Positions 27,877-36,575 of a stretch of DNA of 64,000 bases are shown in pieces. Both the position numbers and the translations under genes were made by a program. Each line of letters begins with the position of its first letter. Position 1 is the stretch's first letter. Below the pieces are notes generated by a model that worked only from the letters and a program-made list of their open reading frames with translations, was not told where the DNA came from and searched no databases. Source of the DNA: an uncultured Ectothiorhodospiraceae bacterium (GTDB lineage Bacteria; Pseudomonadota; Gammaproteobacteria; UBA6429; Thiohalophilaceae); assembly GCA_947259575.1 (NCBI GenBank), contig CAMYMU010000032.1, forward strand, positions 114,452-178,451, in the 5' to 3' direction.

Positions 27877-30073
27877 TTAGTGTGCAGAGTTTTTTTATTT
27901 CAGTTAAATAGTTATCGACTATATGTTCATGCGACCTGACCAGGTCTTTACCATTTTCCCCTAATCGTGTTAACAACACTGGATCATCAAGTAGTTTTCG
28001 TATTTGTATAGATAATTCTTGTTGGTCGGCTACCTGGATAGCGGCATCAGCTTCTACAAATTGTTCAGCTTCCATATAAAAATTATTCATATTTGGGCCA
28101 AAGATAACCGCCTTACTTGCCTGTCCGACTTCAATAATATTTTGACCACCGTATGGTTCAAAAGAGCCACCCATAATGACAAAAAGTGACTCATAAATAA
28201 AACCTGTTAATTCTCCAAAGGTATCGGCAATATATACTTCGGTATCTTCACTAACAATATCTTGTCGACTACGTACAGCAATCTTCTTAGTCAGTCCCCG
28301 CAAGTCATTGAGTATCTCATCAATACGATTTATATGTCGGGGTACAATGACGAGTAACGGTTTTTCCCCCTTCAAAGACAACCATGTGTTTACGATCAAT
28401 TTTTCTTCGCCATTTCTTGAAGAAGCGAGTAGAACAAAAGGTCGTGCAACACCGGTTGCTTTTATTTCCGCGGGTGGTTTGGCGGCATATTTTATATTGC
28501 CGATCAAACTAACATGCTCAGCCTGTGCATTGAATGCCAGATAGCGGTCTGCATCGACTTGTGAGCGGGCAAGTATATGGGTTGCATAATGGATCGCAGT
28601 GTTGATCCAGTACCTAACCGTATAAGGAGCATTAATAGAACGTTCGGAGAGTCGAGCGTTGACAATTATATTGGTTATGCCTTTGTAGAAGCAATATTCA
28701 AAATAATTAAGCCAGGTCTCTGTTTCCATTATCAAACTACAGCCTGGATTGACACGAGTTAAATATCTATTGATAAGCCAGTGCCAGTCGAGAGGCATAT
28801 AGCGGTAATTCATTTTATCGCCAAACAATTTTTCTGCGGCGTTGCGACCACTGGGTGTATTAATGGTGAATAATATTTTCAGGCTTGGTTTTTCTTTCAG
28901 GATACGATTTACAAGAGGTGCAACGGCATTCACTTCACCAATTGAGGCAGCATGTATGATCAGGTCGGCAGGTCGTGAATTTATAAAGGTAATTCGCTCA
29001 AGCAGGTACCGTAGTTGCTTATTTTTAATTGCAAGCCATGTTGTGTAGGCAATGACGGGTAAACTTAGTAAGCAGTGTGCGAGTGTATAACGGCGTATAT
29101 ATTTATCGCGTTTTGGTTTGTAAGCTTGCGGCTGACCCCAGGGCCGGGTTTTGAATCTGCGGTGGCCCCAAAGGTATTGTCCTGGTACGTCGTATACATG
29201 TTTTTCAATTGCGGCATTAACGGCCCTGGCATCGCTAGCCTCATCGCTGCCGGGAAAATTATCCAGCATCGGCGCAAATGAGATCATATAGCCCTGATTG
29301 CCAGGCAAGCGCTTGGAATAAAAGGGTACAACGGGTGCCTTTGAGATCTTTGCTAGCCGGGTCGACATGGTTAGGGTTGCGGTCTGCACACCCATAAAAG
29401 CGGCAAACACCGAACGCTTAATTCCAAAGTCCTGATCAGGTGCATACCAGATGATCTGTTTCTGTTTCAGAAGTTTGATGATGCTACGCATATCACGACT
29501 GGCAACAAGTCCTTTGTTCATTTGACGGCGGTTGTATGCCATCATTGCTTCAAATAACGGGTTGCGTGCAGGCTTGTAAGTAGGGAAGACGTTATCGGCA
29601 TGATATGCCAGCAATCGGCCACTGATTTCCAGTGTCGTATAATGTCCACCCAGCAATAATACACCCTTACCTAACTTTTCAGCAGCTTGCAGATGTTCCA
29701 GACCTTCAACATGGTGTAGTGGCTTAAGTTTGCGATCACTTGCCCACCAGGCCCAGGCTGACTCAAGTAATGCAATGCTTGCGGAGTAAAAACTTTCCCT
29801 GGTTATCTGGTTAATCTGTTTTTTATCATAGTCGGGAAATACCATGCGTAAATTGGCACGGGTAATACGTCGTCTACCGGGTAATATGTTATAGCCTAGC
29901 CAACCTAGTGTTGTACCTAAGGTGAGCATCCAGCTATAGGGTAGGAGAGTACATAAATAGAGCAGACCAATCCCCAGCCAGGTCGGCCAGTAAATCGGAT
30001 TTAATATAAAACGTGTTTGAAAGGGGCCGGTTGGTTCTTCAGCTGAATTTTTTGGAATAGAATTATCAGGCAT
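27866..30073 (-). CDS. Fusion of LpxL-type lipid A acyltransferase and Kdo transferase WaaA
   Basis: One uninterrupted 735-residue frame joins two enzymes usually made separately. Residues about 20-320 are a lipid A late acyltransferase: an N-terminal membrane segment (IGLLYLCTLLPYSWML), the catalytic HxxxxE in GGHYTTLEISGR (His144, Glu149) and WYAPDQDFG. Residues about 325-735 are Kdo transferase WaaA: membrane anchor, HAASIGEVNAVAPL with the catalytic Glu380, IMETETWLNYF and MGGSFEPYGGQNIIEVGQ. Several WaaA motifs deviate slightly from the usual ETEIWPN and GGHNILEP. WaaA transfers Kdo to lipid IVA, and LpxL then needs the Kdo-bearing lipid, so the fusion couples consecutive steps but with the acyltransferase placed first. 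Convergent with the Kdo kinase gene. Confidence 0.92.
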   Translation of the reverse strand: MPDNSIPKNSAEEPTGPFQTRFILNPIYWPTWLGIGLLYLCTLLPYSWMLTLGTTLGWLGYNILPGRRRITRANLRMVFPDYDKKQINQITRESFYSASIALLESAWAWWASDRKLKPLHHVEGLEHLQAAEKLGKGVLLLGGHYTTLEISGRLLAYHADNVFPTYKPARNPLFEAMMAYNRRQMNKGLVASRDMRSIIKLLKQKQIIWYAPDQDFGIKRSVFAAFMGVQTATLTMSTRLAKISKAPVVPFYSKRLPGNQGYMISFAPMLDNFPGSDEASDARAVNAAIEKHVYDVPGQYLWGHRRFKTRPWGQPQAYKPKRDKYIRRYTLAHCLLSLPVIAYTTWLAIKNKQLRYLLERITFINSRPADLIIHAASIGEVNAVAPLVNRILKEKPSLKILFTINTPSGRNAAEKLFGDKMNYRYMPLDWHWLINRYLTRVNPGCSLIMETETWLNYFEYCFYKGITNIIVNARLSERSINAPYTVRYWINTAIHYATHILARSQVDADRYLAFNAQAEHVSLIGNIKYAAKPPAEIKATGVARPFVLLASSRNGEEKLIVNTWLSLKGEKPLLVIVPRHINRIDEILNDLRGLTKKIAVRSRQDIVSEDTEVYIADTFGELTGFIYESLFVIMGGSFEPYGGQNIIEVGQASKAVIFGPNMNNFYMEAEQFVEADAAIQVADQQELSIQIRKLLDDPVLLTRLGENGKDLVRSHEHIVDNYLTEIKKLCTLIKN

Positions 30074-30120
30074 TAATTTATCCGGCCTCGAGTTATCAGA
30101 TAAACGACATGTGCTTAATT

Positions 30121-30699
30121 CTAGCGAATTAAGCGTGATAATTCTTTAAATTGTGGATGACTGGCATCGCGCAGCCATTCAAACATGACTGATTCGGTGT
30201 TAGTGATGATGGCGCCGGCTTCTCGCATGCGCGCAATCGCGTTTTTGAAGTTATGCTTATTTCTGGAACAGATGCCATCAGCTACGATAAAAACGGTTTT
30301 GTTCTGTTCTAGAAGCTCCATGCAGGTTTGTAAGACACAAATGTGTGCTTCCATTCCCAGGATAATCCACTGATCACGTTCGGGATTGGATAACAGTGAT
30401 TCGATCCCGTTTGCGCCACAGCTGGAGAAACAGGTTTTTTCGAGTACCGTGGTGTTTTCATTTGAGGCGGCAAGCAGTTCCGCGCGAGTTGCACCTAGGC
30501 CCTTCGGATATTGTTCCGTACGAATCACCGGAATACTTAGCTTAGTCGCTGCCTCTATTAGGGTAGTACTATTGCGTAGTACGGTAGCGAGGATATTATC
30601 CGGCATCACATTCGCCAGCCGCTCCTGAATATCAATAATAAGTAGCTGACTATGTTCTGCCTTGGCTAGTGTAGCCAGTGTAGAAGCTGCCGTTGACAT
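30121..30699 (-). CDS. Isochorismatase-family cysteine hydrolase
   Basis: The 192-residue protein has the triad of the family: Asp in LLIIDIQERL, Lys in RTEQYPKGLG and the nucleophile Cys in GMEAHICVLQTCMEL. The pattern is close to the YcaC-like branch, whose substrates are mostly undefined amides; nothing here points to isochorismate itself. It is the last gene of a leftward run pcm-rhodanese-tolC-hydrolase, 6 bases after the tolC-like gene. Confidence 0.85.
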   Translation of the reverse strand: MSTAASTLATLAKAEHSQLLIIDIQERLANVMPDNILATVLRNSTTLIEAATKLSIPVIRTEQYPKGLGATRAELLAASNENTTVLEKTCFSSCGANGIESLLSNPERDQWIILGMEAHICVLQTCMELLEQNKTVFIVADGICSRNKHNFKNAIARMREAGAIITNTESVMFEWLRDASHPQFKELSRLIR

Positions 30700-30705
30700 T
30701 ATCTT

Positions 30706-32019
30706 TTATTCTAGCCAGGCGTTGATCTGACGAACATCTTCTTCTGTAAGAGTGCCCGCTGCCTGCTTGAGTTGCAGGGTACTCAGGATATAACCATGCC
30801 GTGCGCGTATGTAGTCGCGTTGCGCGCGGTACATCTCTCTTTGCGAGTCCAGTACATCAACCGTGGTGCGTGTGCCGACTTCAAAACCGGCCTGGGTTGC
30901 CTCGAGGGCGGTTTGGGTTGATACCAGTGCTTGCTTCAAGGCATTAACCTGACTAATCGCAGAAATGACGGTCAGGTAACTATTACGAGCTAATCGAATA
31001 GTGGCACGACGTTGTTGTTCATAAAGTGATTTACTGCGTTGATGATTTGCCGCCGCTTCTCGGCTCGAGGCACTGGTGCCACCACCCGAATAAAGCGGTA
31101 TGTTAAGTACTAGTGAAACGGTTGTCCCATCTTTTTCAAATAGACCAAATTGGCCACCCGAGCTGCTAAAGTCAGTGTAATCTGCCTGCAAGTCGAGAGT
31201 TGGATAGTGTCCCGCCGTGGCTAAGTCACGACCTTCCATGGCTGCATCCATCGCCTTTTCTGCACTACGCAGTAATAAATTGTTACTGATAGAGGTATCA
31301 ACCCAGGCATCAATGTCTGCGGGTTCAGGTGCGACTAACTCACGTTTTTCACTGACCTTTGACAGGTCTGTATGTAGCTGCCCCGTGAGCTCGCGTAGAA
31401 TTTCGAGACTAATGTCATAAAGACGCTGTGCCTCAATTTCCTGGGAGACGGCCTGGTCATAGCGGGCTTGCGCCTCGTGAACATCGGTGATGGCGGTTAA
31501 GCCTACTTTGAAACGTTGTTTTGCCTGATCAAGTTGCTGGGCGATGGCTTTTTTCTCAGCGCGGGCAAAGACCAGGTTTTCTGACTCAGATAAGACATCG
31601 AAGTAACGTTGTGCGACGCGAATAACAAGGTCATGTTTAGCATTACCAAATACCGCTTCGGCTTGTGCAACCAGGGCATCGGCCTGTGCCACGGCATCAA
31701 AGCGGGATTTGTTAAAGATGGTCTGGGTGAGGGTTAAAGAATAAGTATCGCTGTCATAGTCTTCCGTCGTTGCAGGATTGACCCCAACTTTACGATTCTC
31801 ATCATAGACCTCGGAATGGGTTCCCACGAGATTAATTTGGGGCAGCACACCGGCCATCGCCTTGGGCGATGCCTCAATGGCGGCATTGTATTCAGCTATT
31901 GCTGCGCCGTAAGCGGGATCATTTTGTTTAGCAAGCTGGTAGACCTGAAAAAGATTATCAGCGTGAAGTGATAAGCTGGTCAGTAACAATCCAGTCGCGA
32001 TAGCAATTTGGCGTTTCAT
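30706..32019 (-). CDS. tolC: TolC-family outer membrane channel protein
   Basis: The 437 residues start with a signal peptide (MKRQIAIATGLLLTSLSLHA) and consist of two structurally repeated OEP domains rich in Ala/Gln heptads, as in TolC. Recognisable stretches are FQVYQLAKQNDPAYGAA, the family N-terminus, and FEVGTRTTVDVLDSQREMY near the C-terminus. Such proteins form trimeric tunnels from the outer membrane into the periplasm and serve efflux pumps and type I secretion. The neighbourhood with pcm and a rhodanese, near waaA, is typical for the general TolC of non-enteric gammaproteobacteria. No pump genes are adjacent. Confidence 0.9.
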   Translation of the reverse strand: MKRQIAIATGLLLTSLSLHADNLFQVYQLAKQNDPAYGAAIAEYNAAIEASPKAMAGVLPQINLVGTHSEVYDENRKVGVNPATTEDYDSDTYSLTLTQTIFNKSRFDAVAQADALVAQAEAVFGNAKHDLVIRVAQRYFDVLSESENLVFARAEKKAIAQQLDQAKQRFKVGLTAITDVHEAQARYDQAVSQEIEAQRLYDISLEILRELTGQLHTDLSKVSEKRELVAPEPADIDAWVDTSISNNLLLRSAEKAMDAAMEGRDLATAGHYPTLDLQADYTDFSSSGGQFGLFEKDGTTVSLVLNIPLYSGGGTSASSREAAANHQRSKSLYEQQRRATIRLARNSYLTVISAISQVNALKQALVSTQTALEATQAGFEVGTRTTVDVLDSQREMYRAQRDYIRARHGYILSTLQLKQAAGTLTEEDVRQINAWLE

Positions 32020-32039
32020 AATTGTTTCCCATTTTTCTT

Positions 32040-32372
32040 TCAGTAGCGTTCCATCGTTGGGTCTACATCCTGGGCCCAGGCCTCGACACCACCTTCGAGG
32101 TTGATGAGGTTATCAAAACCTTGTTGTTCTAGATAGTATGCTACTTGTCGGCTGCGAATGCCATGGTGACAGATCACAACAATCTCTTTCTCTGGGTCCA
32201 GATCTTCAACTGCGCTCGGTATTTGTCGCATTGGGATCAGGATCGAACCATCGAGCTGGCACTTTTCAAATTCCCAGGGTTCTCTGACATCGAGTAATAG
32301 AGGCAGCTCGCTGGACTGGGTCTGGCACTGATCAAGGTGCTGTTTGAGATCACTCGCTGAAAAACGACGCAT
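32040..32372 (-). CDS. Rhodanese-like sulfurtransferase
   Basis: A single-domain rhodanese of 110 residues. It has the entry motif LLLDVREPWEFEKCQLDGSILIPM and the active-site loop CHHGIRSRQVAYYL with the persulfide-forming Cys. The six-residue loop (CxxGxRS) fits sulfur-transferring rhodaneses. Lacking a signal peptide, it is cytosolic. It sits between pcm and the tolC-like gene and is probably co-transcribed with them; the functional link is unknown. Confidence 0.9.
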   Translation of the reverse strand: MRRFSASDLKQHLDQCQTQSSELPLLLDVREPWEFEKCQLDGSILIPMRQIPSAVEDLDPEKEIVVICHHGIRSRQVAYYLEQQGFDNLINLEGGVEAWAQDVDPTMERY

Positions 32373-32397
32373 TGCTACAAGCTGCGAATTGAATCAA

Positions 32398-33060
32398 TTA
32401 CAGGACAAATCGATCAGGCTGCTGGATGTTACGCAATGGAGGTAAATCTGTTTCAAACAGGTTTTCGCTGCGAAAATCGCTATCACTCAAGCGGGTGATG
32501 AGCTGTGCCTCCATAACGGGGCTATCACCAATAATAGCAAATAGACGGCCGCCCACTGTTAGTGACTGGCGCAGGGCATCAGGCAGTACAGGCATCGAGC
32601 CTGTCACCGCAATGACGTCATAGGGGCCATGTTGTGGCCAGCCATTAGCGGCGTCACCCTGTTCAATCGTCACATTGACTACATCATCGTCACTGAGCTT
32701 GTTACGGACATTATTTACAAAATCTTCTTGAATATCAACGGTATAGACATGCCGGGCCAGTTTCGCCAGTAACGCCGTGACATAACCACTGCCTGTACCA
32801 ATCTCCAGCACCGTCTCAGAAGGCTTAATATCGAGTGCCTGCAACATGCGCGCTTCCAGCTTTGGCGACATCATGACCTCATCATGGGCCAGGGGAATAT
32901 TCATGTCGGCGAATGCCAGATTATGGTAGCCCGCTGGGACAAATTCCTCGCGTGGAACATCAGCAATCAGGCTGAGCACCGTGTCATCCAATACGTCCCA
33001 GGGGCGTATTTGCTGCTCGATCATGTTGTGGCGGGCCGTTTCTGCGCTCATCTCGCTCAT
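32398..33060 (-). CDS. pcm: Protein-L-isoaspartate O-methyltransferase-like protein
   Basis: The enzyme methylates isoaspartyl residues in damaged proteins for repair. The 220 residues include the SAM-binding motif I VLEIGTGSGYVTALLAKLA, VYTVDIQEDF and the PIMT-specific segment LAHDEVMMSPKLEARMLQAL upstream of it. In canonical Pcm this segment contains a TISxP substrate loop; here it reads VMMSP, a deviation that occurs in the tolC-linked subgroup and may alter specificity. It is first in the leftward operon with rhodanese and tolC. Confidence 0.85.
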   Translation of the reverse strand: MSEMSAETARHNMIEQQIRPWDVLDDTVLSLIADVPREEFVPAGYHNLAFADMNIPLAHDEVMMSPKLEARMLQALDIKPSETVLEIGTGSGYVTALLAKLARHVYTVDIQEDFVNNVRNKLSDDDVVNVTIEQGDAANGWPQHGPYDVIAVTGSMPVLPDALRQSLTVGGRLFAIIGDSPVMEAQLITRLSDSDFRSENLFETDLPPLRNIQQPDRFVL

Positions 33061-33157
33061 AGCGTGATTCCTTCTTATATATATTATAGATAGCTAGGTT
33101 AAGCAGTTTGACTAAGTCAGGCAAGCTGGTCGCCGCTGAAAATCCCTTGGCCTATAT

Positions 33158-33251
33158 AAATAGGACTTATTTCCTTTTTATATGACCGCCAGGGATGGCG
33201 GAAATACTGGAAACGCAGGAGCAGTTTCCAGTGAAATAGGACTTATTTCCT
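33158..33251. repeat. Hairpin element between 18-bp direct repeats
   Basis: AAATAGGACTTATTTCCT occurs at 33158-33175 and again, identically, at 33234-33251. The 58 bases between hold two perfect stems: CCGCCA-ggga-TGGCGG and CTGGAAAC-gcaggagca-GTTTCCAG. The right copy supplies the last codons and stop of the leftward FkbM gene. The layout resembles insertion of a small palindromic element with target-site duplication, or a local 76-bp duplication. Confidence 0.7.
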
Positions 33252-34166
33252 ATTGGCAAACACCACGGTCGAACCCCGCTCTGGGTCGTCTTCCTTGTCG
33301 AACAAATCGCCAATCTGATCGACCTCGAAATACTGGTAGTCATCGTTCCCAAGCAGGTAATAACCATCGAACATGCCACTGACTAAGGAGAGAAATTCTT
33401 CGCGTGAGATGCCCGAGCGCTTTATTGCATAGGGCCAGAATTCCATCGCCACAGGTACAGCAGGATGACTCTTCAAAAAAGTTTGTGCACCTTTCAGGAA
33501 TTTACCTTCATGGCCCTGAATATCCATCCAGATCAAACGGACCTGATCGAATGAAATCCCTAATTCTTGCTCTGATAAACTATCAAGTGTTTTTGCTGGG
33601 ACTTTGATAACCTGGCGATCCTGTTCATCATAGAAGCCCGCTTCAACTTCACCAGACTTACGAATGCGATGGTCACCAAAGTTTTTGTTGCTGAGCTCGA
33701 ACTCCAGGGTTCCCTCAGAGTCAGAGAGGGCGATGTTTAAGCCTGTCATTCTTTGCTGTAGATCGTTGTGGGCGATGTTCTGTTTGAGTAAACGGTAATT
33801 TTCTGGTGATGGTTCGAAGGCAATAGATTTCTCAAATACACCATCGAGCAAAAAACCGGTTGAAGACATGCCGATATAACCGCCGACATCGAGTACTACA
33901 CCATCAGCCTCTTGTTTAAGAAAACCCTCTTTGCGCAACATGTTGACATAACGCGTCATCTCATCAAATTCATGATTTCGATAGACATGTAAAATGCGGC
34001 CTGTCGTTTTATCCTTGCTATTGAAGGCCAGGACTCCATTCCGGGTCAGTACGGTTGCATCGTGTTTTGGCCAAATATAGACCGTGAAAAACCAGGCAAT
34101 TTTCCTACCCAGCCGAAGTAATTTACCGGGGTGAAAATTGACTGATTTTACCGACTGAATATTCAT
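33243..34166 (-). CDS. FkbM-family SAM-dependent methyltransferase
   Basis: The 307-residue protein has the FkbM pattern: VVLDVGGYIGMSSTGFLLDG (motif I), SIAFEPSPENYRLLKQN, and LIWMDIQGHEGKFLKGAQ. In polysaccharide clusters such enzymes usually O-methylate sugar residues; the exact acceptor is unknown. It has no signal peptide. Its last codons (Asn-Arg-Lys-stop) lie in an 18-bp direct repeat that recurs 76 bases downstream and would supply the same Arg-Lys-stop there, so the present C-terminus may have been rebuilt by the repeat. Leftward, 36 bases after the GT4 gene. Confidence 0.85.
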   Translation of the reverse strand: MNIQSVKSVNFHPGKLLRLGRKIAWFFTVYIWPKHDATVLTRNGVLAFNSKDKTTGRILHVYRNHEFDEMTRYVNMLRKEGFLKQEADGVVLDVGGYIGMSSTGFLLDGVFEKSIAFEPSPENYRLLKQNIAHNDLQQRMTGLNIALSDSEGTLEFELSNKNFGDHRIRKSGEVEAGFYDEQDRQVIKVPAKTLDSLSEQELGISFDQVRLIWMDIQGHEGKFLKGAQTFLKSHPAVPVAMEFWPYAIKRSGISREEFLSLVSGMFDGYYLLGNDDYQYFEVDQIGDLFDKEDDPERGSTVVFANRK

Positions 34167-34202
34167 GCAGAGTCCCGTATTGGAAATTAAAAATTTATCA
34201 AC

Positions 34203-35312
34203 TCAATCTAACTGAGTAAGATCAGACAACATTGATTTAAGCTGATCAAAGTGAGCGGTTTCAGAGAAGAGCTTGTCAGCTCGAATCTTACCCTGGGTTG
34301 ATAGTTTATCAAGCTTAACAGGGTCTGTATAAAGTTGTTTTAGTGCTGCGGCAAGTGATTGAGCTGAGCCTGGTTCAGTTAGCAGACCTGAATTATCATG
34401 TTCGATAATGTCTGGTACACCTCCAGCCTTAGTCCCAATCACAGCGACACCGGCGCGCATCGCTTCAGCCAGTACCAGACCAAAAGTTTCCTGATAGGTT
34501 GTTAGTACGATAACTTCAAAGCAACCCATGAGCTCAATCGGGTTTTCGACAAATCCTTTAAAGTGAATATGCTCAGATAGGTTATTAGCTTTAACGGTGT
34601 TTTTTAATTCAGTGTCATACGCTGAGTCCATCACATGACCAATGATGATCGCAGAGATATCAAGGCCTTCTTCTATCAAAAGTTTCATTGCCTCAATCAG
34701 TACATGCTGCCCCTTATAGGGCTCAATACGTCCAAAGCAGGCAATGTTTAATTTTCGATGGGGTAATCCTGTTTCGAAAAACTGGCTGCAGTCTGGCTTC
34801 GGTTCCTGAGGAGCGGCAACACCCAGATAAAGTAGCTGAATCTTTTCATTACCCATCGGGATAAATTTTTCACAGTTCTGTGTGACTAGTCTCGATATCG
34901 TAAGCAGAAGATCAACACGTTGATAGAACCAACGATGCAGAAAATCGTGTTTGTCACGAGTGATATCCATATGTCTGCTATAAACGAGCTTGATGTCTCT
35001 TTTTGCAAATACCTTAGCGAGTACTGCCAGGTTCAGATCCTTATTCCAATGCATATGCAAAACATCGACCTTGTTTTGTTCAAGGATGGTTGCCAGTTTT
35101 TTTGCTGCAAGCAGTGGCAAACGCCGGATTTGAACATCTAGCTGATAGGATTTGAGGTCCTGTTCTTCGAGCTGATTGCTAAGCATGCTGCTGCTTGCAA
35201 CGATAGAAATACAGCGAATGCCTCTGGATTCCAGCTCTTGATGTTCACGCAGCGCGTAGAGTTCCAGGCCACCATGGCCTTTGGATTGACACAGAATGGC
35301 CACTACCACCAC
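34203..35312 (-). CDS. GT4-family glycosyltransferase
   Basis: The 369 residues have the GT-B fold signatures of family 4: N-terminal LCQSKGHGGLELYALREH, central FGRIEPYKGQHVLIEAM, and EAMRAGVAVIGTKAGGVPDIIEHDNSGLL with the EX7E nucleotide-sugar site. It probably adds a hexose to the outer core or a surface glycan. It heads the leftward pair with the FkbM gene, and its start faces the rightward GT9 gene across a 216-base divergent gap. Confidence 0.88.
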   Translation of the reverse strand: MVVVAILCQSKGHGGLELYALREHQELESRGIRCISIVASSSMLSNQLEEQDLKSYQLDVQIRRLPLLAAKKLATILEQNKVDVLHMHWNKDLNLAVLAKVFAKRDIKLVYSRHMDITRDKHDFLHRWFYQRVDLLLTISRLVTQNCEKFIPMGNEKIQLLYLGVAAPQEPKPDCSQFFETGLPHRKLNIACFGRIEPYKGQHVLIEAMKLLIEEGLDISAIIIGHVMDSAYDTELKNTVKANNLSEHIHFKGFVENPIELMGCFEVIVLTTYQETFGLVLAEAMRAGVAVIGTKAGGVPDIIEHDNSGLLTEPGSAQSLAAALKQLYTDPVKLDKLSTQGKIRADKLFSETAHFDQLKSMLSDLTQLD

Positions 35313-35528
35313 AGGGCTCCAGTTTGGTTAGTTATTTCGCTGTACTTAAAGTGGTGTCGCATACTGTTTTTAATGACTTGTTTGTCCATATTACCTATGC
35401 ATGTGGTGTCCGCTTGCATGGCTTGTTGATAGTATAATAAGAATAAATGTATCATAGCCAGCCAGGTTCGGTACCACAATAGATGATGGTTTAATGGAGA
35501 GTTGTTTCGCAATGATGATGGTGTGCCA

Positions 35529-36554
35529 ATGAAGATATGGACATGGAAGCGTAATTGGGTTGCAAAACGCGCGGTTGAAAAGGCTGAGAATCTGGACCTA
35601 AATGCGGTGCGTCACGTTGCCGTTCTAAAGCATGCCGCACTGGGAGATCTGGTCTTGACCAGACCCTTTTTGATTACACTCAGGGAGTATTTCCCTAATG
35701 CAGAGATCACGCTGAGTGTTGCCAAGCATTATATGAATGGTCTGCCACATGATCTGGTTGATCACGTGCATGTGGTCCATTCTAAAAAAAATGGTAAAGG
35801 TATTTTGACGCGTCTGAAGGAGCTGCGTAACTTAGGTGAGCAAGATATCCTGTTTGATATCTCCGCAGTATCTCGAACTTTTTGGATTTCACTATTTAGC
35901 AAGGCGACACTAAAGGTTGGTTTCAAACACAGACTGGTTCACCGCTTTATCTATGATATTGCAGTTGCCCGGACGGCATATAAGTTTGAAGCCCAAACAT
36001 TTATGGATCAGCTACAGGTGTTGGGTCTGCAATACAAATGGCCACTGGAGTTTGCGCTTTCTGGTGATAAGTCTCCTATTGAGGGCGCGTATATTCTTTA
36101 TTTCCCTACGGCATCAGTGGATTACAAAATGTGGGATTTTCACCGATATGCGGAGTTGATCAAGGTATTGCAAGTACGCTACCCGGATCATAAACATGTT
36201 TTACTGTCCGGAATTGCCGACTGGGAAAGAAAGATCTGTGACAAGGTGGAAGCTTTAGTTGAAGACAAAGGCAATTTTACGAGAGTCAATGGTGGAGAGG
36301 ATACCTGTAACATCGTAGCAGGGGCAGCTTTACTTGTCTCAAATGATACAGGTATACGTAATTTGGCGATTGCCTATCAGACGCCGACAGTCTGTATCTT
36401 CATGGCAACACTACCATTTACTTATGCGCCGCATTTTGGCCAACACGAAATTGTATTCAAAACCCAGGGTGGTCAGCCTGAAGTTGATGAAGTGGTTGCC
36501 GCATCAGTGAAAATTTTAACGGATACTGACAACAACAATTTATCATCTAGATAA
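35529..36554 (+). CDS. GT9-family (heptosyltransferase-like) glycosyltransferase
   Basis: Heptosyltransferase-type GT-B enzyme of about 341 residues: VLKHAALGDLVLTRPFLITLRE at the N-terminus and AALLVSNDTGIRNLAIAYQTPTVCIF near the C-terminus, matching the nucleotide-sugar site of WaaC/WaaF. The frame can be extended to a TTG at 35502, but the ATG at 35529 gives a normal start; neither has a clear ribosome binding site. Many GT9 members in outer-core clusters transfer heptose or other sugars, so donor and acceptor cannot be fixed. It is followed 21 bases later by a methyltransferase gene. Confidence 0.83.
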   Translation: MKIWTWKRNWVAKRAVEKAENLDLNAVRHVAVLKHAALGDLVLTRPFLITLREYFPNAEITLSVAKHYMNGLPHDLVDHVHVVHSKKNGKGILTRLKELRNLGEQDILFDISAVSRTFWISLFSKATLKVGFKHRLVHRFIYDIAVARTAYKFEAQTFMDQLQVLGLQYKWPLEFALSGDKSPIEGAYILYFPTASVDYKMWDFHRYAELIKVLQVRYPDHKHVLLSGIADWERKICDKVEALVEDKGNFTRVNGGEDTCNIVAGAALLVSNDTGIRNLAIAYQTPTVCIFMATLPFTYAPHFGQHEIVFKTQGGQPEVDEVVAASVKILTDTDNNNLSSR

Positions 36555-36575
36555 TTTATTTAAGGTAATAATCAA

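Noticed and set aside
33182..33382. 66-codon plus-strand frame over the hairpin element
   Set aside because: Its content comes from the palindromes and the antisense of the FkbM gene; no supporting signals.
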